From positions 127,648-191,647 of the forward strand of contig NZ_JBITGZ010000015.1 of the NCBI RefSeq assembly GCF_044457565.1: a stretch of 64,000 nucleotides of DNA, written 5' to 3'. The notes under the pieces are model-generated. The model saw only the letters and a list, made by a program, of their open reading frames with translations, was not told where the DNA came from and searched no databases. Of this stretch, positions 15,747-24,222 are shown one piece after another; position 1 is the first letter of the stretch; the number at the start of each line of letters is the position of its first letter. Origin of the DNA: Kitasatospora sp044457565 (lineage in GTDB: Bacteria; Actinomycetota; Actinomycetes; Streptomycetales; Streptomycetaceae). Both the position numbers and the translations under genes were made by a program.

Positions 15747-16151
15747 TCAGGACAGCAGCTTGGCCTTGGCCCGCTGGTACTCCTCCTCGGTGAGGTCGCC
15801 ACGGTTCTTGAGCTCGGCCAGTCTTGTCAGTTCGTCGGCGTGACTGCTCGTCCCCGCGCTCTCGCGCACGTACGCGCGGAACTGTTCCTCCTGCTCCTGG
15901 GCCCGTTTCAGTGAGCGCTCGCCCATGCCGCGGCCCCGCGCGATCAGGTACACGAAGATGCCGAGGAACGGGACGATGATGACGAAGATCGTCCAGGCCG
16001 CCTTCGTTCCGCCGCCCAGGGTGTCGTCGGTGAAGATGTCGCCGATGACGCGGAAGAGCAGCATGAACCACAGGACCCAGAGGAAGATCTCCGCGATGGT
16101 CCAGAACAGGTTCAGCAGCGGATAGTCGGATGCCAGCAGCGCTGGGTGCAT
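15747..16151 (-). CDS. PLDc_N / SHOCT-domain membrane protein
   Basis: A 134-residue membrane protein. Two hydrophobic segments lie at about 12-36 (LLNLFWTIAEIFLWVLWFML) and 52-70 (WTIFVIIVPFLGIFVYLI), the spacing of the phospholipase-D-nuclease N-terminal (PLDc_N) module, and the last about 30 residues are a SHOCT short helical domain (LTRLAELKNRGDLTEEEYQ, AKAKLLS). Such proteins are widespread in actinobacteria, often with several paralogues; the function is unknown, probably a membrane-bound oligomerising adaptor. The ATG at 16151 has GGAGAGA upstream; the open frame beyond it is not coding. Confidence 0.85.
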   Translation of the reverse strand: MHPALLASDYPLLNLFWTIAEIFLWVLWFMLLFRVIGDIFTDDTLGGGTKAAWTIFVIIVPFLGIFVYLIARGRGMGERSLKRAQEQEEQFRAYVRESAGTSSHADELTRLAELKNRGDLTEEEYQRAKAKLLS

Positions 16152-16642
16152 GGTCTCTCCTGCCTTCGTACGTTCGCGCGTCGTACCTGCGCGTGTCCTC
16201 GGGCGCGGTGCTCGCCCGCCGGGCAGCTGCGACGACCGCCCTGCCTCCACCCTGCGCCGGCTCGCGCCCCGCACGCCTCACCCGCTAGGGGTGACGGTGA
16301 CTCATCCGGCGCCCGCGCCGGCCTCGGGCCAGGCCGTGGCCGGTTCGCGCCGGATGAGGCGGGAAGCGGCGGGCGGGCTCGGCCTCCACCTGGCCGAGCC
16401 GGGCGGTGAGCAGCTCCTGCCGGCAGCGGGCGGAAGGATCCGGCCGGCTGGTGTTCGGCCGGGTCTCCAGGATGTGCGCCGCCCGGACGGGCACCCATCA
16501 CCCGGGCCGGGTGACGGCAACTGGCGGCGGCCGCCCGGCGGCGGTTCAGTGGAAGGTGGCACACGGCACCGAGCCGTCCGGCCGTCCCTGCCCTCCTCGA
16601 CAGACCCGCCCGCAGACCCGTCCCGCCGACCCCGGTGAGCCC
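16152..16642. other. 491-base intergenic region with three inverted repeats
   Basis: No gene is called. Symmetric elements are TCACCC-GCTAG-GGGTGA (16278-16294), CTCATCCGGCGC (16301-16312) with its exact complement at 16347-16358, and TCACCCGG-G-CCGGGTGA (16498-16514). They lie between the SHOCT promoter and the LAL regulator start and are candidates for binding sites of a dimeric regulator; the last one is 129 bases ahead of the regulator ATG. Confidence 0.45.
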
Positions 16643-19573
16643 ATGCCGAACCCCGCAGTAGCAGGCTCCCCCGCAACGCCGGGCGGACGCGCACTGGCGC
16701 CGTCCGGCGACCCGCTGCTCACCGCCAGGTTCGCCGTCCCGGCGCCGCCGAAGATCCTCGTGCACCGCCCGGCCCTGCTCACCCAGCTGAGCGCCGGCGC
16801 GCGGGGCCCGCTCACGCTGGTCAACGGCCCGGCCGGGGCGGGCAAGACGGTACTGACATCGCACTGGATCGCCGAGGGTCGCGGGCCGCGCGCCACCGCC
16901 TGGCTGACCGTCGAGGCCACCGACACTCCCGGCACCTTCTGGGCGTACGTCCTGGAGTCGCTGCGGCGCGCCGGCGTCCGGATGCCGGCCGAGGTGGGCA
17001 GCCCGGCGCGCGCCGAGGGGGTGGACCGGCGGCTGCTGACGCGCCTCGCCGCCGCCCTGTCGGAGGCGCCCGGGCCGGTCGTCCTGGTGCTCGACGAGTT
17101 CGACGCCCTCCCGTCCCCCGAGGTCGCGGACGGGCTCGCGTTCCTACTGCGGCACGCCGCGCCCGGTCTGCGCCTGGTGCTGACCGGCCGCACCGAGCCG
17201 TTGCTGCCGCTGCACCGCTACCGGGCGGCCGGCGAGGTCACCGAGATCCGCAACGCCGACCTGCGCTTCACCACCGCGGACGCGGCGCAGCTGCTCGGCG
17301 GGCACGGCCTCGCGCTGTCCGAGGAGGGCGTGCGGACGCTCGTCGAACGGACCGAGGGCTGGGCGGCGGGGCTACGGCTGGGCGCGCTGGCCATGCAGCG
17401 GGCCGGTGATCCCGAGGCGTTCGTCCGCGGCTTCGAGGCCGACCGCGCCAGCATCGCCGACTACCTGCTCAACGAGGTGCTGGAGGCGTACCCCGCGCCC
17501 ACCCAGGACCTGTTGCTGCGCGCCAGCGTGACCGAGCGCATCCACCCCGCGCTGGCGGACGCGCTGACCGGCCGCCGGGACGCCGAGTGGACGCTGGCGA
17601 TGCTCGCCCGCGCCAACGCCTTCCTGGAGCCGGTCGACGGCTCCGCCTGGTACCGGCTGCACCCGCTGTTCGCCGAGGTGCTGCACGCCCACCTGCGCCA
17701 CCGCCGCCCCGGCCTGGAGCCCCGGCTGCGGCGCCGGGCGGCCCGGTGGCTCGCCGACGCGGGCCGGCTCACCGAGGCCGAGGCGCAGGCGGCCGCCGCC
17801 GGGGACTGGCGGTTCGCCGCGGAGCAGCTGGTCGGCCAACTGGCCATCGTGCGACTGCTCACCGGTCTGGACGCGGACCGGCTGAGCCGGCTGTTCGCCC
17901 CCATGCCCACCGGCCTGCCCGGCCCGGCCACCGCCCTGGTCGAAGCGGCCCTGCGGCTGGGCGACCACGACGCGGCCGGCTGCACCGCCGCGCTCCGGCG
18001 GGCCGATTCGCAGCTGGGCGAGGGCAAGGAGCACGGGGAGCGGGACCAGGCCGGCGGGGAGGAACAGGCCGGGGACGACGGCTCACCCGTGGGCGCGGGC
18101 CAGGCCAGCGCCAGGCCCGGCGGCGAGGACCGGCGGAGCGCGGCGGTGCAGCCGGCCACCGACCGACCGGGCCGGCCGCCGGCCGCCGACGGCGGCGGGG
18201 GCAGCGACAGCGCCCCGCTCGCACGCGGAGACGAGCGCGCCGCCCGGCTCTGCTCGGCCGTGCTGGCGGTCCTCGCCGCGCAGGCGGCCGGTGATCCGTG
18301 CGCGGCGGCGGACGCGGCCGCGCGGGCCGAGCGGCTGATGCGCGAGGTGCCGCAGGCGCTGCTCGGCCGGCATCCCGAGCTCCGGGCGCTGGTGCTGGCC
18401 GGTGCCGGCGCGGCCGAGCTCGGGGCCGGCCGTCTCGGGCCCGCCGAGCGCTGCCTCACGGCCGCCGTCGCGGCGTGCGGGGCGCCCGGCACGGAGTGTC
18501 CGCACTGCGACAGCCTGGGCTCTCTCGCCCTGGTCGAGCTGCTCGGCGGACGGCTGCGGCCGGCGCAGGCGCATGCGCGGGCCTTGCTCGACCTCGCCGA
18601 GCGATCCGCGCTCCCGCCGGAGGGCCCGGCCCGGCTGGCCCACCTCGTCCTGGCGGGGGTCGCGATCGAGCGTGACGACCTGGCCACCGCCACCGCGCAG
18701 CTCGACCTCGCGACGACGGCGACCACGGCGGCCGGGGCAACCGGGGCGGGCAGCGAGCCGGTCGCCGCGGTGCAGGCCGCGGTGATCGGGGCCAGGCTGG
18801 CGCGGGCCCGCAGCGACTGGCCGACGGCGCTCGCCCTGCTGCGCGCTGCGGAGGCCGACCTGCGGGGTGCGGCGCCGTGGACGGCGGACGAGCTGGCCAT
18901 CGCCGAGTCCGCCGTCCGGCTGGCGCAGGGCGACCCGGACGCGGCGCTCGCGGCGCTGGACGGCGTCGCGTCCGCCCGCCCCGAACACACCGTGGCCCGC
19001 GCCCGCGCACTGTTGGCGGCGGGCCGCCCGGACGGCGCGGGCGCCGCCGCGGAGGCGCTCGCGGGCCTCACGCCCGGCGCGCCCGGGTGGGCGTTCTCCT
19101 CGGTCTCCAGCGTGTCGGTCACGACCCGGGTGCAGATCCACCTGGTCGGGGCGCAGGCGGCCGAGGCCGCCGGTGACGAGACGGCGGCGCTCATGCTGCT
19201 GGGTCAGGCGCTCGCGCTGGCCCGGCCGGAGGAGCTTCGCCGGCTGTTCGTCGAGTCCGGGGCGTGGGTACGACGGCTGCTCGCGCGGGACCGACAGCTG
19301 GCCCAGGCGCACGGCTGGCTGCCGCTACCACTGCCCGGCCGTGCGCGCGCCGACGCCGGCGACCGGCTGCCCGCGCTGATCGAGCCGCTCAGCGGCCGGG
19401 AGCGGGACGTCCTGCGCCAGGCCGCGCAGATGCTGTCCACCGACGAGATCGCCGCCGAGCTGCACGTCTCCGCCAACACGGTCAAGACGCATCTCAAGAG
19501 CGTCTTCCGCAAGCTCGGCGTCACCCGGCGCAGCGAGGCCGTCCGCCGGGCCAGGGCCCTCGGCCTGCTCTGA
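16643..19573 (+). CDS. LAL-type (MalT-like) LuxR-family ATP-dependent regulator
   Basis: A 976-residue STAND-type transcription factor. The N-terminal P-loop NTPase has Walker A NGPAGAGKT (61-69) and Walker B VVLVLDEFDALPS, followed by LVLTGRTEPLLPLHRYRAAG (sensor region) and winged-helix HPLFAEVLHAHLRHR. The middle and C-terminal parts are Ala-rich TPR-like helices with an insert of low complexity (about 455-520, GEEQAGDDGSPVGAG and neighbours). The last about 65 residues are a LuxR helix-turn-helix: PLSGRERDVLRQAAQMLST, DEIAAELHVSANTVKTHLKS and VFRKLGVTRRSEAVRRA. Size and order match the large LAL regulators that respond to a ligand by ATP-dependent oligomerisation. ATG 16643 is weakly supported (GGTGAG nearby); target genes are unknown. 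Confidence 0.88.
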   Translation: MPNPAVAGSPATPGGRALAPSGDPLLTARFAVPAPPKILVHRPALLTQLSAGARGPLTLVNGPAGAGKTVLTSHWIAEGRGPRATAWLTVEATDTPGTFWAYVLESLRRAGVRMPAEVGSPARAEGVDRRLLTRLAAALSEAPGPVVLVLDEFDALPSPEVADGLAFLLRHAAPGLRLVLTGRTEPLLPLHRYRAAGEVTEIRNADLRFTTADAAQLLGGHGLALSEEGVRTLVERTEGWAAGLRLGALAMQRAGDPEAFVRGFEADRASIADYLLNEVLEAYPAPTQDLLLRASVTERIHPALADALTGRRDAEWTLAMLARANAFLEPVDGSAWYRLHPLFAEVLHAHLRHRRPGLEPRLRRRAARWLADAGRLTEAEAQAAAAGDWRFAAEQLVGQLAIVRLLTGLDADRLSRLFAPMPTGLPGPATALVEAALRLGDHDAAGCTAALRRADSQLGEGKEHGERDQAGGEEQAGDDGSPVGAGQASARPGGEDRRSAAVQPATDRPGRPPAADGGGGSDSAPLARGDERAARLCSAVLAVLAAQAAGDPCAAADAAARAERLMREVPQALLGRHPELRALVLAGAGAAELGAGRLGPAERCLTAAVAACGAPGTECPHCDSLGSLALVELLGGRLRPAQAHARALLDLAERSALPPEGPARLAHLVLAGVAIERDDLATATAQLDLATTATTAAGATGAGSEPVAAVQAAVIGARLARARSDWPTALALLRAAEADLRGAAPWTADELAIAESAVRLAQGDPDAALAALDGVASARPEHTVARARALLAAGRPDGAGAAAEALAGLTPGAPGWAFSSVSSVSVTTRVQIHLVGAQAAEAAGDETAALMLLGQALALARPEELRRLFVESGAWVRRLLARDRQLAQAHGWLPLPLPGRARADAGDRLPALIEPLSGRERDVLRQAAQMLSTDEIAAELHVSANTVKTHLKSVFRKLGVTRRSEAVRRARALGLL

Positions 19574-19634
19574 GCCCTGACCCGCGCGGCGGCGGCGGTC
19601 ACCCGGGCGGCGCCGGTCTCCCCACTGCGGTACC

Positions 19635-19733
19635 GGTCCGGTGTCCCGGTCCGATCTCCCGGGTCCGACTCGCCCTGGTCCGATCTCCCCCGATCCGGGC
19701 GATGCCTGCCGGCGGCCGAGCACCGACGATAAT
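19635..19733 (+). promoter_or_regulatory. Repeated GGTCCG box and -10 ahead of a 65-residue ORF
   Basis: GGTCCG occurs at 19635, 19648, 19663 and 19677; the second and fourth are identical over GGTCCGATCTCCC (19648-19660, 19677-19689). A -10-like GATAAT is at 19728-19733, 45 bases before the ATG of the small gene. Four near-tandem copies every 13-15 bases suggest an activator array, unproven. Confidence 0.4.
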
Positions 19734-19777
19734 GGGAAGCAACCGCAGCAGCCTCCGGCCTCGAATGAAGTGCTCCC

Positions 19778-19975
19778 ATGCGCTACGAATTCCGCGTCGC
19801 CGGCGTCGTCTCCGAGGCGCTCGCCGAGACCTTCCCCGAACTCGATCGCGCCCCCGTACGCGAGCAGACCTGCTTCCTCGGGCCGGTGACCGACGAGGCT
19901 CAGCTCTACGGCCTGTTGGTGCGCTTCCAGTCCCTGGGGCTGACGGTGCTGGAGATGCGACAGCTGCCGGAGTGA
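19778..19975 (+). CDS. Small conserved hypothetical protein, 65 residues
   Basis: Reads RYEFRVAGVVSEALAETFPE then LDRAPVREQTCFLGPVTDE and ends LGLTVLEMRQLPE: a compact alpha/beta fold with no signal peptide. The alternating pattern (beta strand, helix, beta, helix, beta) is ferredoxin-like and such 65-70-residue proteins are common in streptomycetes; I do not know a function. The start is the only ATG and codon use is strongly coding. It lies 204 bases after the LAL regulator behind its own -10-like box. Confidence 0.7.
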   Translation: MRYEFRVAGVVSEALAETFPELDRAPVREQTCFLGPVTDEAQLYGLLVRFQSLGLTVLEMRQLPE

Positions 19976-20033
19976 CCCGCCGGGCTCACCCGCGGCGGGT
20001 GAGCCCGGCGGGGGAGGAGATGGAGGAGGAGAC

Positions 20034-20308
20034 ATGGCTACGAACCTTCACCCACCCGCGGCGACCGGGACCTGGGCACCGCGGTGGCGGCCGTCGACGA
20101 AGCGTACAGCCGGCTGGTGGCCGCGCCGCGAACCGACCCCGAGCTGAAGCACGACCTGCTGCACGAGCTCCAGCACCGCGCCCACGAACTGGCCGAGGCG
20201 ACCGCTGAGCAGCCTGCCGGGGCGCCGCACGGCCGCCGGGTACGGGTCCGGTGCCGGTGTGTCGGCGCGGAACGCGGTGCCCGCTGGATCGAGCAGCACG
20301 TCCGGTGA
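20034..20308 (+). CDS. Small ORF whose start and body are in different frames
   Basis: The body (20084-20308, read from GTG 20084) gives about 74 residues: AAVDEAYSRLVAAPRTDPEL, KHDLLHELQHRAHELAEATAE and a basic end. Its codon use is good and the helical pattern coherent. The only strong translation start, ATG 20034 behind GGAGGAGGAGAC, is out of frame with it and would give a 37-residue peptide ending at TGA after PTPS. In the body frame, the region back to a stop at 20000 contains no ATG and no ribosome site at GTG 20084. Either a one-base frameshift has separated start and body, or a poor GTG is used. Function unknown. Confidence 0.45.
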
Positions 20309-20529
20309 GCCTGAACGCGTGAACGGCTCGCGCCGCATCGGCCTGCCGTCGGGCGGTCCGGGCTGACGGACCGCCAGGGCCACTGCGGCCGAAATCCGCC
20401 CGGACCACCGCCCGGACCAGGGCCGGGGCCACCACCCCGACCACCGCCCGGCCGTGCCCCTCGCGCGGGCGGGCGGCGTGCGTGCCAGGCTGGGCGAAGG
20501 GGTGCCACCAACCGTGCCAGGAGGCCGCC

Positions 20530-21006
20530 ATGGCGACTGCTCAACCCGTCAAGCCCGTCCCCGACGAGTACCCGACCGTCACGCCGTACCTGTCCGTGTC
20601 CGACGCCGCCGCCGCGATCGAGTTCTACACCGCGGTCCTCGGGGCCGTGGAGCGCGTACGGATGGGCGCGCCCGGCGGCAGGATCGGGCACGCCGAGATC
20701 ACGATCGGAAGTTCGCTGGTCATGCTCGCCGACGAGTTCCCCGAGATGGGCGCGCGCAGCCCGAAGGCCCTCGGCGGCACGCCCGTCACGCTGCACGTGT
20801 ACGTGGAGGACGTCGATGCCGTCCACGCCCGCGCGCTCGCCGCCGGTGCGACCGAGCTGGAGCCCGTCGCCGACCGGTTCTACGGTGACCGCAGCGGGCA
20901 GTTCGCCGACCCGTTCGGGCACCGCTGGAGCATCGCCAGCCACGTCGAGGACGTGCCGCCGGAGGAGATGCGCAGGCGGGCCGCGGCGCAGTTCGGCACT
21001 TCCTGA
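20530..21006 (+). CDS. VOC-superfamily protein (PhnB/glyoxalase-like)
   Basis: A 158-residue vicinal-oxygen-chelate fold protein. It has the PhnB-type layout: VTPYLSVSDAAAAIEFYTAV at the start of the first beta-alpha-beta unit, IGHAEITIGSSLVMLADEFP, then TPVTLHVYVEDVDAVHARAL and FADPFGHRWSIASHVEDV in the second unit. Members bind a divalent metal and act in resistance or degradation; the substrate is unknown. ATG 20530 is 5 bases after AGGAGG (20519-20524). Confidence 0.88.
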   Translation: MATAQPVKPVPDEYPTVTPYLSVSDAAAAIEFYTAVLGAVERVRMGAPGGRIGHAEITIGSSLVMLADEFPEMGARSPKALGGTPVTLHVYVEDVDAVHARALAAGATELEPVADRFYGDRSGQFADPFGHRWSIASHVEDVPPEEMRRRAAAQFGTS

Positions 21007-21076
21007 GCCTGAACCTGAACCGAACCTGAACCTGAACCGACTGAGCCAGAACCGACCGGACCGACGGGACCGCCCC

Positions 21077-22303
21077 TCACTGCTCGCGCAGCTCCCAGGG
21101 CGGCCCGTACGCTCCCACCAGGTCGAGGAAGGGCTTCGGCGGGAGGGCCTCCGGCCCGAGCACCCCCGCGCCCGCCCACTGGCCGGCCGCGATCAGCTCC
21201 AGTGCGATCACCGGGTTGATCGCGGTCTGCCAGACCACCGCCTGCGAGCCGTACTCCCTCATCGACCAGTCGTTGTCGACGACGTGGTACAGGTACACCT
21301 CGCGCGGCCGGCCGTCCTTCGTCCCGCGCACCCAGGTGCCGGCGCAGGTCCTGCCGTGCATCCGGTCGCCGAGGGTGGCCGGGTCGGGCAGGCAGGCGGC
21401 CACCACGTCGCGCGGGGAGACCGCCGCCGGGCGGCCGCCGGCGTCGACGGTCACCGGGTCGGTGCGGTCCAGGCCGAGCTGGTGCAGCGTCCGCAGCACC
21501 TGGATGAACTCCTCGCCGAGGCCGTACTTGAAGGTGACCCGGTCGGCCTGGACCCACCGCGGGACCAGCAGGACCTCCTCGTGCTCGACGTTGACGCACT
21601 CCACCGGGCCGATCCCGGCGGGGAAGTCGAACACCTCGGGCTCGCTGAACGGCGCGGTGGTGTACCAGCCCCGGTCGGCCTGGTAGATCACCGGCGGGTT
21701 GAGGCACTCCTCGATGGTCGTCCAGATGCTGAACGAGGGTGCGAAGTCGTAGCCGTCCACGGTGAGGTCCGCGCCGTCGCGGACGCCGATCTCCTCGATC
21801 CGGTCGAACAGCTCGTCCGCGGCGTAGCGCGCGAAGACGTCGGACAGGCCCGGCTCCACGCCTATGCCGCAGAGCGCGAGCAGGCCGGCGGCCTCCCACT
21901 CCCCCGCCAGCTCGAACTGGCCGTCGCCGAGCTTGACGCCGCACTCCTCGTACGGGCGCTCGGGGTGCGGCCGGGACAGCGACATCGCCATGTCCAGGTA
22001 GCCGGCCCGGCCGGCCAGGGCGGCCCTGAAGAGCGGCATCACGAAGCGCGGGTCGGTGGCGTTGAGCAGGACGTCGCAGCGGTGCTCGGCGAGCAGGGCG
22101 GCCACCGCCCGCTCGTCGGACGCGTCGACGCGGGCCGCCACGAACCGGGGGTCGCCCGCTCCACCGCCGAGCGCGTCCACCGCGGCCTGCGCCCTGCTCA
22201 GCACGTAGTCGCTGACCACGAAGTGGTCGAAGAAGCCGCGCCTGGCCGCGATCCGGGCGGCCGCCGTACCGACGCCGCCGGCGCCGATCATGAGAATCCG
22301 CAT
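21077..22303 (-). CDS. Saccharopine dehydrogenase-like NAD(P)-binding protein
   Basis: A 408-residue oxidoreductase of the saccharopine/carboxynorspermidine/lysine-6-dehydrogenase superfamily. The Rossmann motif MIGAGGVGTAAARIAARRG lies at residues 5-23, and RCDVLLNATDPRFVMPLF plus YLDMAMSLS are the substrate-side loops of the first domain. The second domain has GVEPGLSDVFARYAADELFD. It resembles the short actinobacterial members rather than eukaryotic bifunctional enzymes. An APC amino-acid permease is next on the same strand, so import and oxidation of an amino acid is a reasonable inference. AAAGGACGG precedes the ATG. Confidence 0.85.
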   Translation of the reverse strand: MRILMIGAGGVGTAAARIAARRGFFDHFVVSDYVLSRAQAAVDALGGGAGDPRFVAARVDASDERAVAALLAEHRCDVLLNATDPRFVMPLFRAALAGRAGYLDMAMSLSRPHPERPYEECGVKLGDGQFELAGEWEAAGLLALCGIGVEPGLSDVFARYAADELFDRIEEIGVRDGADLTVDGYDFAPSFSIWTTIEECLNPPVIYQADRGWYTTAPFSEPEVFDFPAGIGPVECVNVEHEEVLLVPRWVQADRVTFKYGLGEEFIQVLRTLHQLGLDRTDPVTVDAGGRPAAVSPRDVVAACLPDPATLGDRMHGRTCAGTWVRGTKDGRPREVYLYHVVDNDWSMREYGSQAVVWQTAINPVIALELIAAGQWAGAGVLGPEALPPKPFLDLVGAYGPPWELREQ

Positions 22304-22418
22304 CGCGGAGCCGTCCTTTCAGCACGGCCGGCAGTGCCGCGGACGAGCCGGGCGCCGGCCCGGGACGCCCGGGAGGCCGGCCCCAGGGTGCGTGTCAGGC
22401 TGTGTCTCGGGGTGCGTC

Positions 22419-23987
22419 TCAGGGTGCGTCGGCGGGATTCGCCGCGCTCCTGGGGACGTCCGGGTGCCGGAACCAGGAGCCCTGGACGGCCCACTGGATC
22501 AGCATCAGCACCACGCCCAGCACCAGCGCGCCGATGCCGATGACGGTGACACCGCCGGTGTCACCGAAGATCGGCAGGTCGATCGAGGTCGAGCCGTACT
22601 CCGGGTCGGCGTAGACGCTGAAGGCGCCGTAGCAGAAGAAGTACAGCAGCAGCAGGCCGCCGAGCAGGGGCATCAGGCCCTTGAAGATGAAGTCGCGGGC
22701 ACTGCGGGTGAGGACATGGCGGTAGTACCAGACGCAGGCGAAGCCAGTGAGGCCGTAGTAGAACGCGATCCCCAGGCCCACCGAGGCGATCGAGTCGGCC
22801 AGCACGTTGCCGCTGATGATCGTCAGCAGTACGTAGAAGGCGATCGAGGCCAGGCCCATGCCGATGGTGGACCACGTCGGGGTGAGGTGCCGGGGGTGCA
22901 CCTGGGCGAACTGCCGGGGGATGGCGCGGTGTGCGGCCATCGAGAAGGAGGTCCTGGCGGTGGGCAGGATGGTGGTCTGGGTGGAGGCCGCCGAGGAGGT
23001 CAGCACCATGAAGATCAGCAGCTTGGTCAGGAACCAGCCGACGCCGGTGTCGCCGAAGATGGCGCCGCCGAGGCCGGACAGCACATCGCCCTCGTTGTCG
23101 GGGTTGGCCAGGCCGATGCCCTCCTCGCCGACCCCGGCGAAGGCCTGGGCGGAGGTGGAGACCAGCGCGTAGATCAGCAGCAGCAGGACGGTGGAGATCA
23201 CCGCGGCCCGGCCCGGGGTCCGGGAGCTGTCGGCGGTCTCCTCGTTGACCGAGACGGCCGTGTCCCAGCCCCAGTAGATGAAGACGGCGGCGAGGATGCC
23301 CTGGGTCAGCGCGGACGCCGAGGCCACATTGAACGGGTTGAACCAGGACCAGGAGATGTCGATCGCGGTGGGCGGCGGGCTGCTGCCGTACACCTTGACC
23401 AGGGCATAGACCGACATCAGCACCAGCACACCGACCTCGATCATCAGCAGCCAGCGCTGGAGCGCGGCGGAGATCTCGATGCCGATGTAGCAGATCGCCG
23501 TCATCACCATGATCCACACCACCCCGGCCAGGGTGGTCCAGACGGTGCTGTCGGCGAGTGAGTCCAGGCCGAACAGCCGGAAGCCGTAGATGCCGGCGAT
23601 CTGCGCGAGGTTCGCCATCACGATGATGTCGGCGACGATGATGCCCCAGCCGCCCATCCAGCCCGTACGCGGGCCGAAGGCACGGGCACCCCAGACGAAC
23701 GTGGTGCCGCAGTCGGGGTCGGAGGCGTTGAGCTCCTTGTACGCGTAGGCGATCAGGAGCATCGGGATGAACGCCAGCATCGTGATGATCGGTGCCTGGA
23801 GGCCGACCCCGGCGACGATGATGCCGAGGGTCGCCGCCAGGCTGTACGCCGGTGCGGTGGAGGCCAGTCCGATGGCCACCGAGGAGAAGAGGCCGAGCGC
23901 TCCGGTCTTGAGGCCCTTCTCGCCGGCACCGGACCCGACGACCGCTGGAGCGGCCGGCGGGGAGGGACGGCCGGACGGGTTCGACAC
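22419..23987 (-). CDS. APC-family amino acid permease
   Basis: A 522-residue integral membrane protein with about 12 hydrophobic spans. It has the APC opening SSVAIGLASTAPAYSLA and the later GGWGIIVADIIVMANLAQI and WGWDTAVSVNEETADSS blocks, the last being the conserved segment between spans 6 and 7. Likely a proton-coupled amino acid or polyamine importer. GTG 23987 is preceded by a G-rich ribosome site; a TAATAT -10-like hexamer lies at 24050-24055, 63 bases upstream. The saccharopine-dehydrogenase-like gene follows 115 bases downstream, possibly co-transcribed. Confidence 0.9.
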   Translation of the reverse strand: MSNPSGRPSPPAAPAVVGSGAGEKGLKTGALGLFSSVAIGLASTAPAYSLAATLGIIVAGVGLQAPIITMLAFIPMLLIAYAYKELNASDPDCGTTFVWGARAFGPRTGWMGGWGIIVADIIVMANLAQIAGIYGFRLFGLDSLADSTVWTTLAGVVWIMVMTAICYIGIEISAALQRWLLMIEVGVLVLMSVYALVKVYGSSPPPTAIDISWSWFNPFNVASASALTQGILAAVFIYWGWDTAVSVNEETADSSRTPGRAAVISTVLLLLIYALVSTSAQAFAGVGEEGIGLANPDNEGDVLSGLGGAIFGDTGVGWFLTKLLIFMVLTSSAASTQTTILPTARTSFSMAAHRAIPRQFAQVHPRHLTPTWSTIGMGLASIAFYVLLTIISGNVLADSIASVGLGIAFYYGLTGFACVWYYRHVLTRSARDFIFKGLMPLLGGLLLLYFFCYGAFSVYADPEYGSTSIDLPIFGDTGGVTVIGIGALVLGVVLMLIQWAVQGSWFRHPDVPRSAANPADAP

Positions 23988-24222
23988 AACCCCACCCCGC
24001 TCTCTTGGTCGGGCAGGACGCCACGGTGCTAAGGGGAATCGCGTCTCTCATATTACTGCTGAAGGCCTTCGCGCTCCGGTCGAGCAAGGCCGGGGGCGCG
24101 TGCCAAGGCCCGGGCGCGGGGCGTGCGCAGGGCCTTGAGCGCGGCGGAGGCCGGGCGGGGCCAGGGCGGGGCCGGGTCCGGTCCCCGCTCCACCCCCCGC
24201 TCGGCCGCACCGGGCATTCGGG
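23988..24222 (-). promoter_or_regulatory. Upstream region of the APC permease
   Basis: 235 bases without a gene. On the minus strand TAATAT (24055-24050) is the best -10 candidate; no matching -35 is evident. The rest is GC-rich with no clear repeat. Confidence 0.35.
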
